A stretch of 64,000 bases of DNA from Phocoena phocoena (GCF_963924675.1 NC_089239.1:4515001-4579000); one strand, 5' to 3'; shown: positions 31,814 to 44,879, counted from the stretch's first letter. The notes: a model not told the origin generated them from the letters alone. Numbers and translations: made by a program.

Positions 31814-32431
31814 GCGGGTGTGAGTTCACGTGAACTCTTAGAAAACACGATCACAGTATTCACAGTGTGAAAAGTTAAACAAGCACTATCCCACAGCCAT
31901 CACTTCACGGGCAAAGTCAAAGTTCCAGTGCATTTGAATCGCACACTGGAATCTCATGGCTGGGGGCTGAAACCACAGAGGATCTAATGAATGAACCACA
32001 GATGGTTGTCACCAACGTCAGCAGTCAGGAGAGGTGAATGACAATGACAACATCTCTGCCACGTCCACCTGACATTAACGATGGTGCTGCTTCAGTCCCT
32101 ATTTTGGGGGTCACTGTATGGGTTTTATACTCTCCCCGCAATCTCCTGCACTCACAATGGAAAACCAGGACTTTCCACATCTGGGAGGGATTTCCCAGGT
32201 GGTGGGACTTTCAGTAAAAATCCAGGATAGTCCTGGGCAGCGTGAGGCAGTGGGTTTAGAAAGACCTGTCTGTGCTCCACGGGGAAGGAGTGGGTGGGAA
32301 ACAACCTTCCCCCATATAGACCTGTCTTTAATCCTCAGCTTTCAGCTTCATTTCTCAGTCTTACCCCTCGAGGTGACTCAGCCCTCAAGATCTCCAGGTG
32401 GACTGACAGACAGACAGAAGCATGATCTAGG
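31814..32431. other. Low-copy sequence, nothing recognised
   Basis: Upstream flank of the hAT-like frame. No clear terminal inverted repeat was found that would pair with the other end. Confidence 0.4.
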
Positions 32432-33431
32432 CTAGACGTTCTCAAACATGTTGGTCTCTGGACTCTACATTCTTAAATATTATTGAGGATGCCAACGAGC
32501 TTTTACTTATCTGGATTGTATCTGTCAATGTTTACTGAATCAGAAGTTAAAACAGAGGAATTTAAAAAATAATTATGTATTCATTGATTTAAAAATAGCA
32601 ATAATAAAAGCATTGCATGTTAATAGAAAAAAGCATTTTTTTTTTTTTTTTTTTTTTTTTGCTGTACCCGGGCCTCTCACCGTTGTGGCGCCTCCCGTTG
32701 CGGAGCACAGGCTCTGGACGCGCAGGCTCAGCGGCCATGGCTCACGGGCCCAGCCGCTCCGCGGCATGTGGGATCCTCCCAGACCGGCGCACGAGCCCGC
32801 GTCCCCTGCATCGGCAGGCGGACTCTCAACCACTGCGTCACCAGGGAAGCCCAAAAGCATATATATTTTTAAAATTCTTTTTATGAACCATAGCTACAGT
32901 TTCCGAATCAAAACAGTTTTGTGAGAAGGGTGGCTTTGTTTCATTTTTCTGCAACTCTCTTTAATATCTGGGTTAATAAAAGGCCCCTGGGTTTTCACTT
33001 CTACTTCTGCATTCAATCTTGGTTGAAGTATTAGAGAAAATGTGACTTCACACAGATATGTAGCTGGAAAAGGGAGGAGTATTTTAGTAGCCTTTCTAGA
33101 TAATTCTGTATACATATTCTATTCTACACCAGAACTTAAAGGTCAAAATTAATACAATTAGTAATTTTACTGTTTCAGCTTGTAACAACTGTTGTAACAT
33201 CCTTAGGTGAAATTGACTTTTTCCCTGCAGGTGCCTGGGAATGAATAATACAATGACTTCCTGGACAGTGTGGTACCTCTGCCCGGATTCATAATGAGAC
33301 CTCTGCAGTTTTACCCACCATTGCTTTTGGACCAACAATGCAACTGTCAACAAATGAAAATGGCCAATAGGATCTTAGTATTATCATGAAAATATAATAA
33401 TGACATTACCCACATTTTGAGAACTGCTCAT
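32432..33431. mobile_element. hAT-type non-autonomous transposon, split by a SINE
   Basis: The ends are imperfect inverted repeats: 'tagacgttctcaaac' at the left and 'ttttgagaactgctc' at the right. The interior follows a common mammalian repeat ('ggactctacattcttaaatattattgaggatgccaacgagcttttacttatctgg...tctgcattcaatcttggttgaagtatt...aggatcttagtattatcatgaaaatataataatgac'). Family name uncertain. Confidence 0.62.
32637..32852 (-). mobile_element. CHR-type SINE, short form
   Basis: Head at 32852 and T23-like run (tail) from about 32637. AAAAGCAT at 32629-32636 and 32853-32860 is a perfect duplication. Inserted in the hAT-type element at 32432-33431. Confidence 0.95.
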
Positions 33432-33890
33432 CCAGGCCATCTCTTTCTTGGCTTACTTTATCCATCAGCTAACTCCCATTCACTTTCTTTCAGAGGTATT
33501 TTGAGTTCTCTTTTTGATCTAGGTTATTCCATTTTATATTTTCAATCCTTATTACAGTGGAATCCCACTGCATTTAGAGAAAGCAAGTATGTCTGGCGTA
33601 TTGAAACATAGGCCTCACATAAGTCCTTTTTACCGTTTGCCCAAGAATCATAAAATTTATAGGTAAAAATTTCAACAAAGGTGAGAGATGATGTTTTGCA
33701 AACATGCTCATTTCTTAAACGGAATCTTTTAAAAAGTTCAACATGAGGAAGCTCTCTGTTCTCATTTAGGTAGACTTCATTCTCAGCCAGAATTGGTTCT
33801 CATTTGTAAGCCTAGGTGGGCCTGCTTAGAAACCCCTGTGACTGGTCGGAACATGAACCTGTGGTGAAGAGTTTATCTTCCTTAGATCCT
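33432..33890. other. Low-copy sequence, nothing recognised
   Basis: AT-rich, no supported feature. Confidence 0.42.
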
Positions 33891-33894
33891 GTAC

Positions 33895-34495
33895 AATAAA
33901 AGTTTGACTCAGCAGGTCCAGATTGTCCAAACCCTACACATTACAGAGAAGTTCTGCCCCTTGACAGCTGCTGGGAGATATACTCTAAACCCTTGAAATA
34001 TCCTGCCTGATCTCAGGTATCTCTGTTTACCTGGGGCCCTGATCCATGGCCAGATTCTTTAGGCTAACAATGTGACTTATGGTGGGGACCTTATCAGTCT
34101 GACCTCTGGAGTGACCAGAGACTAACAAACCGAATTCAACTATGTGGACGCTCCATGCCTACATGACTGACCCCCAATAAAAATGCTGGACACCAAGGCT
34201 CAGGTGAGCTTCCCAGATGGCAATGCTCCATGGTATTGTCACACATTGTTTGCTGGGAGAATTCCACACTGTGTAAATGCATGGGGAGAGGACAACTACA
34301 AGGTCACGTGTGGTCTCTTTTCTGGGCTCTGCCTTATGTGTCTTTTACCTGTCTGAGTGTAACCTGTATTCTTTTGCTATCATAAACCACAACTGTGAGT
34401 ATCATCGCTTCTCTGAGTTCTGTGAGTCCTTCTAGAGAATCACGGAACCTGAGAGTGGTCCTGGTGATCCCTGAGAACGGATCCCTCCTGCCCAC
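33895..34495 (+). mobile_element. LTR-like repeat, family unassigned
   Basis: It reads 'gactgacccccaataaaaatgctggacaccaaggctcaggtgagcttccc', a region of 'ggggagaggacaact', then 'gtattcttttgctatcataaaccacaactgtgagtatcatcgcttctctgagttctgtgagtccttctagagaatcacggaacctgagagtggtcctggtgatccctg'. I know this arrangement as a common mammalian LTR end with an AATAAA-type signal, but cannot name the family. Start uncertain. Confidence 0.55.
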
Positions 34496-36369
34496 TCTGC
34501 TGTACCCCCAATTATCTAAAAGACAGAGCTAGGCACAGATGCTGCCTGCCTGCAAGGAGTTCACGGTTTAGTAAGAGAGGAGGTTAATACGCCCCAAGTA
34601 CAGTACAAGGTACACAGCAAGGAACACTGTCAGATAGATCCACAGGGTCTCATGGCTTAGAAAGGAAGAGGAATCCATCAGGCTGGGGGTATTTTGACAC
34701 AAAGGTGGTGAGGCTAGAAATACATGAAAACTCACAGCACAAAAACATTCAACTTGCCTTTGGAAACAGAATCAATTGTCAGCCAAATGCTGAATCAGAA
34801 GATCCAATGTCTGTAGTTCTTCCTCCCTGACCTTTTCTTCCTCTTTGTTTTGTTCTTGCTTCAATTCTTTGCCATCTGGCTGGCTCTATCCAAACAGAAA
34901 GATATCTAATCTTTTTTGAACTTTGACAGAAACTCATTCACATCAGGAAATTCTGCCTCCCAGGTATTTGTTCATAAGAGCCTTTTTTCTGTAACTGGGG
35001 TCTGGGACTGCTCTGTCTCTGGTTAGAGTAACATCTGGCAACAGCAAGATAATATTTTCAGGCAGGTGGAGAGAGGATTCCCCTGGCCACTGAGCTAACT
35101 GTTGCCAAGGCTGCCTGGGAATGTATATCTGCTTTAGTTTGTTTGGGGCCAGAGATGGGTTAGAAGGAAGAGTAGGGTATCAAGACATCTCTTTTCTTCT
35201 TCCTCTCCCCCGCCCCCAGTTCTAAACATCTCATCTTATTTCTCAAATCCAAGACTCTCCCCCAAAGATTTCTCCCTGTAACATTTCCCCTCCCCTTCAC
35301 TTCCTCTCCCTGTAGGTGAGCATGACCTTGGGAGCAGGTACCCATAGCCAGAGACCTAGAGTTTCCGACATCTGGGCTCTCTCCTAGGGCATCTAACCTG
35401 CGGGAAGTGAGCTGGTGGCAGCTGCTTGATGACAGTGTGTGTGTGTCTGTGTGTGTGTATTGTGGGGTTTAATTTTCTGTGTTAAGTAGAGACTCAAATA
35501 GAACACTTCTAATTTTCCAGTTCTACTTCAAGATGCTACGGATATTTGATTAAATGAGAGCTGGGAAATCCAGAGAAACGAGTCATCATGGATGTCAATT
35601 TTAAGTAATGCAGAACAGCGAGCAAACAAAACTCTGAAACTTGGTGTTCTGGGTAAGAACATTACCAATAGAAGTCATCTATGAGCGTGACTGACCACTG
35701 CAGCTCACTCACCCTGCAACATAATAACACGTATATAGAGGCGTCAACAGGCCATTTTCTCGGTTATGTTTTACCTGATCAGTAAATTCTACGTGACGCT
35801 CACTTTTCATTCATTTTCCCTTTCGATACCGTGGTTGTCTGCTCACAACTTCAAGTGAAAAGGAACATAGCCTGGGAAGACTCCGTTGACGGATGTGCCG
35901 TTTTGGTGATTTTGTGGTTTTCGCGTTCTAGATGGTTTGCAGATTGCACACCATCATGCATTCAGGGAATGCCTGCTATGGGCCTGCCTGCTCAGTGCTG
36001 TTGCCCTCTGCAGGGAAGTCAGGGCAAGTGAGGACAGATGGGGAGGAGGTGTTTACAGCTCTTGCTGGAGGGAAGTTCTCTTGGATGGTGAGGAAGTGGC
36101 CGCCTGGATTGTCCCCCAGGGCAGCCACCCAGCATGGGCATGGCTGTTAAAGCCAGCGCAGACTCCCACCAGCTGGGAGGAACGGCTGAGGACCCTCCTG
36201 CCCTTGCCTTTGTGGGGTCCCAGTCCAATCCCCACTCCACCTGACTCTATCCTCATTCCACCCCACTCTTGGTTTCTGTATTTGGAAAAAAAAAAAACGC
36301 TTTTCCATGAGCTCACACTTTAGACATGCCCTTTCCTCAACACTTCAGGGGAGCTCCTGTACACAGCCC
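34496..36369. other. Low-copy sequence with a short TG repeat
   Basis: An ancient MIR/L2-class trace lies near 34525-34600 ('gctgcctgcctgcaaggagttcacggtttagtaagagagg'). A short imperfect TG run is at about 35437-35460. Otherwise nothing is recognised. Confidence 0.42.
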
Positions 36370-36645
36370 TACTTCTTTTTTTTAAAGAGTATTTTATCAT
36401 TTATTTATTTTTAAAATTTTTATTGGAGTATAGTTGAGTTACAATGTTGTGTTACTTTCTGCTGTACAGCAAAGTGAATCAGTTGTACATATACAAATAT
36501 CCACATTTTTAAGGTTCTTTCCCCATATGGGTCATTACAGAGTATTGAGTAGAGTTCCCTGTGCTATACAGTAGGTCCTTATTAGTTATCTATTTTACAT
36601 ATAGTAGTGTGTATTTGTCAATCCCTTCTTTAGGACTAAATTCCA
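36370..36645 (-). mobile_element. L1 3' UTR fragment
   Basis: The plus strand shows the reverse of the L1 tail: 'tattggagtatagttgagttacaatgttgtgttactttctgctgtacagcaaagtgaatcagttgtacatatac', then 'ccctgtgctatacagtaggtccttattagttatctattttacatatagtagtgtg'. Confidence 0.9.
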
Positions 36646-37160
36646 TGCTGGTCCCCCCCTAGGGGTGGCCCTGGAGGCTAGTGATTTGCAGGGAACATTG
36701 TTGACTTGGTTTTTAAGTTCTGAGTTTAACCCCATTTTGACCTTGTCTTTAAGAGAATATTCCCTTGGAATGACTGTCACAGTAAATGTCCTGATTCTGT
36801 ACCTCATTCCCAAATGAAATTGGGTCAAGTGTCGTACTGAAGATCTCCTTTTATATGAACAGGAAGGAGTGGCTCATCAGACGGGAATAAGCTCTATGGA
36901 GGCACTGACCTCTGAGAAGGGTCTCTTTATGCTAGGCTGCAGAATCATGATGGAAATGATGAACTGGGTCTACACAGGCCTGGTTAAACATGGCTGGGAA
37001 ACATCTTTTTCTTGAGATCCACAACACACTTTCATAGTAGAGTGGAAGAAAGATTTGGAGAAATAAGACTGTATTTCAAATAGCAATAGTGGGCCTTCCT
37101 GTCTGGGTGAACCTGGACGATTTACAGAATATCACTCCGCCTCAATTGTTTTCACCTTAA
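36646..37160. other. Low-copy sequence, nothing recognised
   Basis: No supported feature. Confidence 0.45.
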
Positions 37161-37623
37161 CATGGTGTATTAGTTTCTGCAGGCTGCTGTAACAAAGTAC
37201 CCAAAAGTAGGTGGTTGAAGACAACAGAATTTATTGTCACACAGTTTTGGAGGCCGGAAGTCTGAAATCAAGGTGTGTCAAGGCGATGCTCCCTCCGAAG
37301 GCTCTAGGGAAAATCCTTCCTCGCCTCTCCCAGCTTCTGGAGGTTGCTAGCTGCCCTTGGGGTTCCTCGTCTTGTAGCTGCTTCACTCCAGTCACATGGC
37401 CTGTGTGTCTTCACATCATCTTCCCTCTGTGTGTATCAGTTTCTGTGACCAAACTTCTTTTTACAAGGACAGTAATCGTATTGGATTAAGGCCCATCTTA
37501 ATGACCTCATTTTAACTTGATGACCTCTGTAAAGACCCTGTTTCCAAATCAGGTCACATTCTGAGGTCCTGGGGGTTAGAACATCAGCATCTCTTTTTGA
37601 GGGGACATGATTCAGCCCATAAT
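37161..37623 (-). mobile_element. MaLR-type solo LTR
   Basis: 'tgtattagtttctgcaggctgctgtaacaaagtacc...tttggaggccggaagtctgaaatcaaggtg...cttgatgacctctgtaaagaccctgtttccaaatcaggtcacattctgaggtcctgggggttagaac...gggacatgattcagcccataatg' is a MaLR LTR read backwards. It is less decayed than 4031-4525. Confidence 0.85.
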
Positions 37624-38584
37624 GTATGGGAATAATATTTACCCTATAGGCAACCATCTAGCATGGATGTGAACTCCATAAAGGATATTATATGATGATG
37701 ATCACAGGAAGGGTGATTTAAAGTGATTAAATCTTCAAAGTCATTCATTTATTCACTCATTATTTCCACAGACACTTACTGAAAGCTGTGTACCAGGTGC
37801 CAGGGACCAACCTGGTTTTTTTTGGTTCCCACCTGGCTCCTGCCTTGGTCACAGTTTCCCCCAGTTCCTGGCAGTGGCACCCTCTCGGCTGTGTAATGTC
37901 CTTCCTGTCTGGGTGGTCCAAGGGCTGGACCAGGCCTCCGGCTACAGACCCTCGGCTCTGCCACCAGCACCAAGGCTGCTTTGCTTCCCCAGCCCTGTTC
38001 TTCCTGCTCTGTCTTCCTAACCCCCCAGGATCGAAGCCCTGACTTCATTCTCCCCACCAGGGCCTTGCTCTTGCATGTTATCCCTGCCAAGGGGGTGATT
38101 TGACAGGAACTGATGAAGCCCTTAGCTGGAAACAGCCCTGGGGACCTTCTCTCGTCCAGGAGAGGTTGCATCCTCTCCCTTCTCCATCCTCGTCTTGTCC
38201 TCCTCTCCTGCCTCTTCTGGCTCCCAGCCTAAGCTTTCCACATGCCCTGCAGAGCACCTGGCCATACTCAACCCCTGTGCAGATCTCAGGTGTTTAAGGA
38301 TTGCAAGGAGGAGGCTGCAGACACACACACACACACACACACACACACTATACGTTCCCAACCTATTTAATTAAGCATCTTCCTCTTAAAGCAAGTAAGG
38401 CAGTTCATGTAGGAGCAGAGGCAACACACCTCGAGGTGGCTTTTCCTTGGAGCTGGGGTTTTAACAGGACGTGCAGCGGCTGGTGACACTTTCCCCTCCA
38501 GAATTAAGAAAGCAGGTGGATTTTTCTTAAGCCGCTGCCCTTTTATATCCAGGGTTTACATTACCTTCCCAGAGGAACTTATAT
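37624..38584. other. Low-copy, CT-rich sequence with a CA microsatellite
   Basis: GC-moderate sequence with CT-rich stretches (38160-38230). Overlapping ORFs on both strands have no recognisable product. Confidence 0.42.
38320..38349. repeat. (CA)n microsatellite
   Basis: About fourteen uninterrupted CA units. Confidence 0.95.
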
Positions 38585-38665
38585 TAACAATGCACACACT
38601 GGCTACATATTAGAATCACCTGGGGGTGGGAGGTAAATACCCCCAAATACCCAGGTTTCTGGGTA
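38585..38665 (+). mobile_element. MER5-like hAT fragment
   Basis: 'gcacacactggctacatattagaatcacctgggggtgggaggtaaata' resembles the MER5 group start ('gcatcagaatcacctgg'). Truncated by the following L1. Confidence 0.45.
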
Positions 38666-38679
38666 TGTAGAGTCAACAG

Positions 38680-40075
38680 GTCTTTGACAAAGGAGCAAAT
38701 GTAATTCAGCTGAGGAAGGATAGTCTTTTCAATAAATGGTGTTGGGACACCTGGATATACACATGCAAAAAAAAAAAGTTAGAAAAAAGAATCTAGACAC
38801 ATACCTTGTACCCTTCACAAAAATTAACTGAAAATGGATCATCGTCCCAAATGTAAAATGCAACACTGTAAAAGTCCTAGAAGGCAACACAGGAGAAAAA
38901 TCTAGGTGATCTTAGGTTCAGTGATGACTTTTAGATACAATACCAAAAGCACAATCCATAAAAGGAAAAAATGAGAAGTAGGACTTCATTAAAATGAAAA
39001 ACTTCTGTTCTGCAAAAGGTACTGTTCAGAGAATGAAACAACAAGCCACAGACTGGGAGAAAATACTTGCAAAACACGTATCTGATAATGGGCTAGTATC
39101 CAAAATGCACAAAGAAAATTCAAAACTCAACAATAAGAAACAAGCAACCCAATTTAAAAATGGGCAAATGATCTGAACACACACATCACCAAAGAAGACT
39201 TATGTACTTATGGGAAATAAGAACATGAAAAGATGCTCAATGTCCTATATCACGAGGAAGCTGCAAATTAAAACAACAATGAGATGCATTATATACCTAC
39301 TGGAACGGCCAAAATCCTAAACCCTGACAACACCAAATGCTGGCAAGGATGCGGAGCAACAGGAACTCTCATTCGCTGCTGGTGGGAACGCAGATGGTGC
39401 AGCCACTTTGGAAAACAGTTTGGCAGTTTCGTACAAAATGAGACGTACTCTTAGCACACAATCCAGCACTCATACTCCTTGCAATTCACCCAAAGGCGTT
39501 CAAAACTTATGTCCACACAAAAACCTGTACACGGATGTCTATAACAGCTTTCTTCCTAGTTGCCAAAACTTGGAGGCAACCAAGATGTCCTTCAATAGGT
39601 GAATGGATAAACAAATTGCTATACATCCATACAACAGGATATTATTCAACTACACAAAGAAATGGGCTATCACGCCATGAAAAGGTGTGGAAGAATCTTA
39701 CATGTATATTGCTAAGTGTAAGAAGACAATCTGAAAAGGTTACAGACTGTATGATTCCAAGTATATGACTTTCTGGAAAAGACAAAATTATGAAGACCTA
39801 TGGTTGCCAGGGGTGAGGGGGCAGGGAATGATGAATAGGCGAAGCACAGGGGAGGTTTAGAGCAGTGGAACTATTCTGTGTGACACTGGAATGGTGGAGA
39901 CATGTCATGAATACACTTGTTAAAATCTATGAAATGTACAACACCAGGAGTGAACCCTAATGTAAACTATGGACTTTAGCTAATAGTAACATGTCAATAT
40001 TGGCACGTCAATTGTAACACATGTACCACACTAGTGCAAGATGTTACCAATAGGGGAAACTTTTTCAAAAGCAAG
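38680..40075 (+). mobile_element. Old L1: end of ORF2 and 3' UTR
   Basis: ORF2 C-terminal wording runs from 'caacaggtctttgacaaaggagcaaa' through 'aatggtgttgggaca', 'atgggcaaatgatctgaacacacacatcaccaaagaagac', 'tgggaacgcagatggtgcagccactttgg', 'gaatggataaacaaattgctatacatcca' and then the 3' UTR ('ctatggttgccaggggtgagggggcagggaatgat'). Frames are broken by stops. It is an L1MA/MB-type fossil, older than the lineage L1s. Confidence 0.88.
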
Positions 40076-40330
40076 GAGGGTCAAGCCATATAGATAACAC
40101 AGCAAAAGCAAAGTGGGGAAGAGTACACGCTACACTTTCATTTTATGTATAGATATATATGATTTCTTGTCGGTTTTAAAATGATCTCTGGAAGTTGCCT
40201 CTGGGAGAAGTGAGTGGCTGAGGACAGGGCTTGGATGGAGACTTACTGTACTGTCCTTGTGTACATTTTAAAATCTATGCCTTACACATGTGATCTCTCT
40301 TCAAAAATAAATAAGATTTTTAAAAAAATG
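40076..40330 (+). mobile_element. Second L1-like 3' end, A-rich tail
   Basis: 'gaagttgcctctgggagaagtgagtggctgaggacagggcttgg...gtgtacattttaaaatctatgccttacacatgtgatctctcttcaaaaataaataagatttttaaaaaaatg' has the layout of another old L1 tail. Confidence 0.58.
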
Positions 40331-40859
40331 AACACAAAAGAAAACAACACAGATACCCAGACTGTATCCCAGATTAGTGTAGTCGGTGTCTCTGGGAGTA
40401 CAGTCAAGGCATGAATAGTTCCTAAAGCCCCTCCAGGTATTCAGGAGAGAACCACGGCTTTAGAGGGCCGTTTGCAAACATGGGGCTCCCCTGGTTCTTG
40501 CACCAAACTCATCAGCAGGGCCAAACTCTCATGGGTGGGGACAGATAAAGCAGGGTCAGTGCCCAGGTGTCTCTGAATCTTAGCTCACCCCCAGTGTCTA
40601 GTAGTCTGGAAACCCATTTCCCCAGGGATACCAGCCAGCGCCCTCTCCATGGTTTAATTCAAGTTTACCAGATGAGTTTCAAAAGCCACACACATCCCTT
40701 TCCTTGCAGCTAGCTATGTTAATTACAGAGAATTCTGAGTCTCTGGGGAGGCAATTGCAGAGTTCAGCTCTTGAATCTGTCAATTTCATCTTTCATTTCC
40801 TTTGCTCTCTCCCAAGTGCCTGGGAGCCATGATCTCCAGGCACTGGCAATGGAAGCAGC
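40331..40859. other. Low-copy sequence, nothing recognised
   Basis: No supported feature. Confidence 0.45.
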
Positions 40860-40975
40860 ACAGCATGGCTGGTAAGAGCATCACTCAGACTGCCTCAGAT
40901 TTGCATCCCAGCTGCTGCCCGCCAGCTTGTCTTTAAGGAGCCCAGCTTTCTTACTGGGGTTAAGCTGGCAGCACC
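40860..40975 (+). mobile_element. MIR fragment (5' half)
   Basis: 'catggctggtaagagcatcactcagactgcctcagatttgcatcccagctgctgcc' follows the MIR tRNA-derived head. Confidence 0.66.
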
Positions 40976-41624
40976 ACCACACTAGATTCAGCAAGAGTTC
41001 TAGGGCAGTATGGGCAATAACTGCATTTCCCATAATCTGAGATATTGTATGTGAAAGCTCACTGACAATTGTGCTTTTTAATTAAAAAATAAAAGTAAAC
41101 TCTAGCCCCGCAGACCAGGCTCCAGGCCAGGTACTGAGGGTACAAAGAGAAGAAAAACTCCACCCCTCCCCTTCCCTCCCTCTACCTCCTTTCGGTCTAT
41201 TCCCACGTGAAAAGCCAACAGTTAAGGAAGAGCTGAAGAACTAATTAGGCAGGTTTCAAAGAAAAATTTGGGGAATTATGAAAATATCTGTTTGCTTCTT
41301 TTCTATTCCCACCCTCAGCTTGTTTACCTTCCGCCCACTCTTCCCTTTCTTCCTCCCCCTGTTTATACAAGTGCTTCCTTATCAGTCTGCCATTCCCCAT
41401 CTCAAAGATGATGAGAGGAATTGATTGGGAAATCTGTTCTGCATTTTGTGTGCATCCTGTCCAAACTATTGTGTTTGAAAACGGTTGTGCTGTTTAATCT
41501 AATTTGCCATCCTTAGGGCGGGGAGATTTACTAAAGTCAGGAGGCAAAAATCACATGCAAATGTATTCAGACTGTGCACAGTCATTGCTGTGACACCGGC
41601 CCTTTGGAAAGCGGCTGTGAACAC
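40976..41624. other. Low-copy sequence, nothing recognised
   Basis: No supported feature. A CT-rich stretch lies at 41160-41195. Confidence 0.45.
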
Positions 41625-41925
41625 AATTGAAGACATGCTTACTGGGTCTCCAGAGTGTGCCAGGCTCTAATCATGCTGGACGATGTGGTGAACACGAGGA
41701 TGAGGCCATTGGCCACCGCGCCCACCATCTGGCAGAGGTCGCTGGTTGCAGTAACCCTAATATTGTCTTAGCAGCATCCTTACCTCTACCTGCAGGAAAT
41801 CTCAGCCTCTCCAAGCCAGTAACCGTTGTCTTCTGCTTGCAGGAAACATAGGCTCGGAGAGACACCTCTGCTGTCCACGGTCACTCAGCACATCGGTGGA
41901 CCACTGATAGTAGATTCCAGAGCTG
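41625..41925 (-). mobile_element. Diverged MIR-like fragment
   Basis: 'ctccagagtgtgccaggctctaatcatgctggacgatgtggtgaac' and 'ggaaacataggctcggagagacac...ggtcactcagcaca' are in MIR reverse order, with unrelated sequence between. Confidence 0.45.
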
Positions 41926-43955
41926 AGAGTATTGTTCCTGTTGGGTAAGGAAAGATCAGTTGAGAAACTCTTCACACTCTACAAGCCATCCTCACTCAAG
42001 GGCTAGAGGGGCTAGATTGGTCCGTATTGACTGAGTATCTGTAGTAGGAAACTACTGAGGTCAAATCCCCTGTTTTGATTTTCAGATACACTTGTGTTGA
42101 ACACAGTTGTCAGAGAAGAGGGTGGAAATGAGGAGGCTGCCCTGCCTCGGGGAACCTGAAAAAAGACTTCAATGACCAGAAAACAGTCACACCCATCGTT
42201 CAGCACCTCAGCATTCTTTCCCCTTTGTTCCCTGTTTAGTAACAACAGCCAAAGTTCACGTTGTGCAGGATGAAAGACCTATTGTGGGTTTGGGATCAAC
42301 CAAGTTTGCACTGATGACTTTTGACTCTAGTTAGTTTGAAACCCGGGTTTGTCCTGCTAACAGCATCCAGTTCTTGACTTGAACTGAAGCATCTCCCTTT
42401 GAGCTGCAGAGACAGCTGGCTAACCTTGAGGATGCTCTGGGCGCTGTGAGTGGATTACAAGACTCATGTTATTTTTGTGTTAAGACTCTACTAAAGCGTG
42501 GTTTCAGGGGAAATGCAAGGGGGAAGAAGATGTTTCTGCAGGTGTGGGGACAGTGATTTTTTTCTAAAATTTCCGCTGCCCGAAATCACTTTGGATCACA
42601 CCCAAGGCCAGGGTTATTCCTCACCCTCTCTTCTTGCCCCTCAAACCAGCTGTAAACCTCCAGTCTTCCCGTGGGAAGCTTGAAAGTTGGAGCAAAGCCT
42701 TCTGGGATCCTAGTCTCTGTTCTGCAGCTTGCTGAGCTGCAAGCATCAATCTAATGGATAGTTTAACATTTGGAAAGAAGATTTTTTTTTTTTTAATTTT
42801 GTGTTTTATGGTGGACTGGAAAACATCAATTCTTTTGAAGGAACATCATAGCTTTGGGGGAATAATACTTAGGGGATGACAAATTCCTCTCTTAACACTA
42901 CTTTCTCCTGCCCCAAAGCACACACTCTCATGCTTTCTCCTGTCTCACTGATGTCCATTAGTCAGATGGGAAAGACAGACCCCCCCACACCAAAATTTTT
43001 CAACAGTGCCTGGGAGATTGGCTTCTTTTCACTTTTGTTCTTGTTCTAAAGGCCCACAGAGTAATGAAAAATTTTTTAAATGTTTCCACTGTTTGGATGT
43101 TGATGGCCTCTCTATTTCCTGGCTTTCATTCACCATCTCCTTTTCTTACACCAAAATTAAGTCTCCGAAATGGAAAATATTCGAGCTGTTGATGGAGAAT
43201 AAATACTGACTGTTGCAGACACCTTCCAAATTTTTTGCACATTTGACTCATATACAACAAGAGAAAATGAATAAAAGTCTGGTGCCAGGGAAGAATAAAG
43301 AGGCACACATGTCTTAGTCTGCCCAGGGCTGAGGTAGTTTGTGCCTGTTGGCTCAGCACCCAGTTTGTTTTAGTGTTTGCGGGATTCTTCATTTTTAAAT
43401 GAAATATTATTATCAATAGTACTGTTGAAATAAGCCTGGGTGGCTTTGGTAGACCTCCCTTTGGTGGTTCCCACTTTGCCATGACCTTATTGGTTAGCGT
43501 ATGAGATGCATGGGCAGTGGTTTTATCTGGAAGATGACCAGCAACCACTCAGCTCTCTTTTCCCAGCTCTCCCAGTTGAAAGACACCAACACCTTTTTTT
43601 GAGGGACTGGTAGATGAAGTCCTCTCGGACAGGAGCTGCTAAGAACAGTAAATCCTCTAATCACAGGTGGTGCCGGGAGGGGTATTTGTCACTCCTGTAC
43701 CTATGGGACCACTTGGTGCATCGGCCACTTTCACTCACACCTGTGCTGTGGCCCAGATGCAGGAAGCCTCTAGGCCACCATTGGCTTGTGGGAAAACACC
43801 AGAAATTATGGGCTGGGTGTAGGTGAAATATATGTGGGAAATAGAGGCTGAAGCATAGACAGCGAGTCATCTATACTCCAGCTACACTGATTTTGTCATT
43901 AATCTTATGGAGTCATGTAACTATTTATTTAGTTTATTTTGGAGTGATTTTATTT
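41926..43955. other. Low-copy sequence, nothing recognised
   Basis: 2 kb of mixed composition without a supported gene or element. Oligo-T at 42782-42796. Confidence 0.42.
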
Positions 43956-43959
43956 TGCA

Positions 43960-44530
43960 ATTGCGTTTACCATTTGCAAAAATGAGCTGAAAAATTAAGT
44001 ATAGTTCACCAACACCAATTCTGTTCAACACTGTACTGGAGCTACTAACCAGTACAATAAGGCAAGAAAACAAAATAAAATGTATAAGGACTGGAAATAA
44101 GGAAGAAGAAATTATTCCTAGATGATATGTTTATGTAATAGAAAATTCAGAATAATAATCTCCACAGAAAGTTAAGATAAATACGTTTACCAAGGTTAAC
44201 AGATGCAAAGTCAATGTAGGAAAATTAATTTCACTTCTATATCCCAGTAACAAACAGGTGGAAAATGAAATCTGAAAAAAAGATACCATTTAAAATAGCA
44301 TGAAACAAATCAAGTACTTAGGAATACATCTCACAAAAATGTGTCAAATTTCTATACATCACACTCTACAGTAATAGTGAGGTAAATTAAAGGCAATCTA
44401 AAGAGATGAAGGAATATTAATTCCTATATTAGAAAACTTAAGTTTTATCAAGATATAAGTTCTTTCCCAATTAATGCAATCCTTATAAAGATCACAATGG
44501 TTGTTAAAAAATTGTGTATTTAATAGAAAA
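43960..44530 (+). mobile_element. Old L1 ORF2 fragment
   Basis: Typical ORF2 phrases: 'ctgttcaacactgtactggagctactaaccagtacaataaggcaagaaa', 'agaaattattcctagatgatatg', 'gcaaagtcaatgtaggaaaattaatttcacttctatatcccagtaacaaacaggtggaaaatg', 'ttaggaatacatctcac'. Frames are broken. Confidence 0.85.
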
Positions 44531-44879
44531 TGAAGTATGTACTAAATTTCTGTTTCTTAAGAAAGCTGATCATCATCAACGTCAACAACATGTAATGTGC
44601 ACAAAATATTTGCAGGCCTTTGCTGTCCACCCTGGGAGGCTCGGCAGTGTCAGTGACCAGGCCCCCCCGGCCCCCCAAACCCAGAGAACTCAAATATGGT
44701 AAAGAAAGGTCAACATCTACCTGAGAAGTTACTCCAGGAGTTATTCTAAGAAGGCTATATGCAGCTTTAGAAAGCATGTTTTAAACTTACTCTGAAGAGT
44801 ATTACTTTTTATTTATAACAATGAATTTATTTACATCATTTATAGCTTCTAAGTTAATTCCACTCATTAAAATAAAAAA
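44531..44879. other. Low-copy sequence, nothing recognised
   Basis: Contains a G/C-rich pocket (GGCCCCCCCGGCCCCCCAAA, near 44660). No supported feature. Confidence 0.42.

Noticed and set aside
31814..32431. Terminal inverted repeat for the hAT-like frame
   Set aside because: No convincing CAGNGG-type end pairing with the other side was found, and the far side is disturbed by a SINE; origin as transposon or retrocopy stays open.
37161..37623. ORF 37211-37489 (92 codons, plus) as a small gene
   Set aside because: It is the antisense of a MaLR LTR and matches LTR wording at the nucleotide level.
38994..39176. ORFs at 38994-39176, 39408-39602 and 39535-39768 as small proteins
   Set aside because: They are pieces of a broken L1 ORF2 end.
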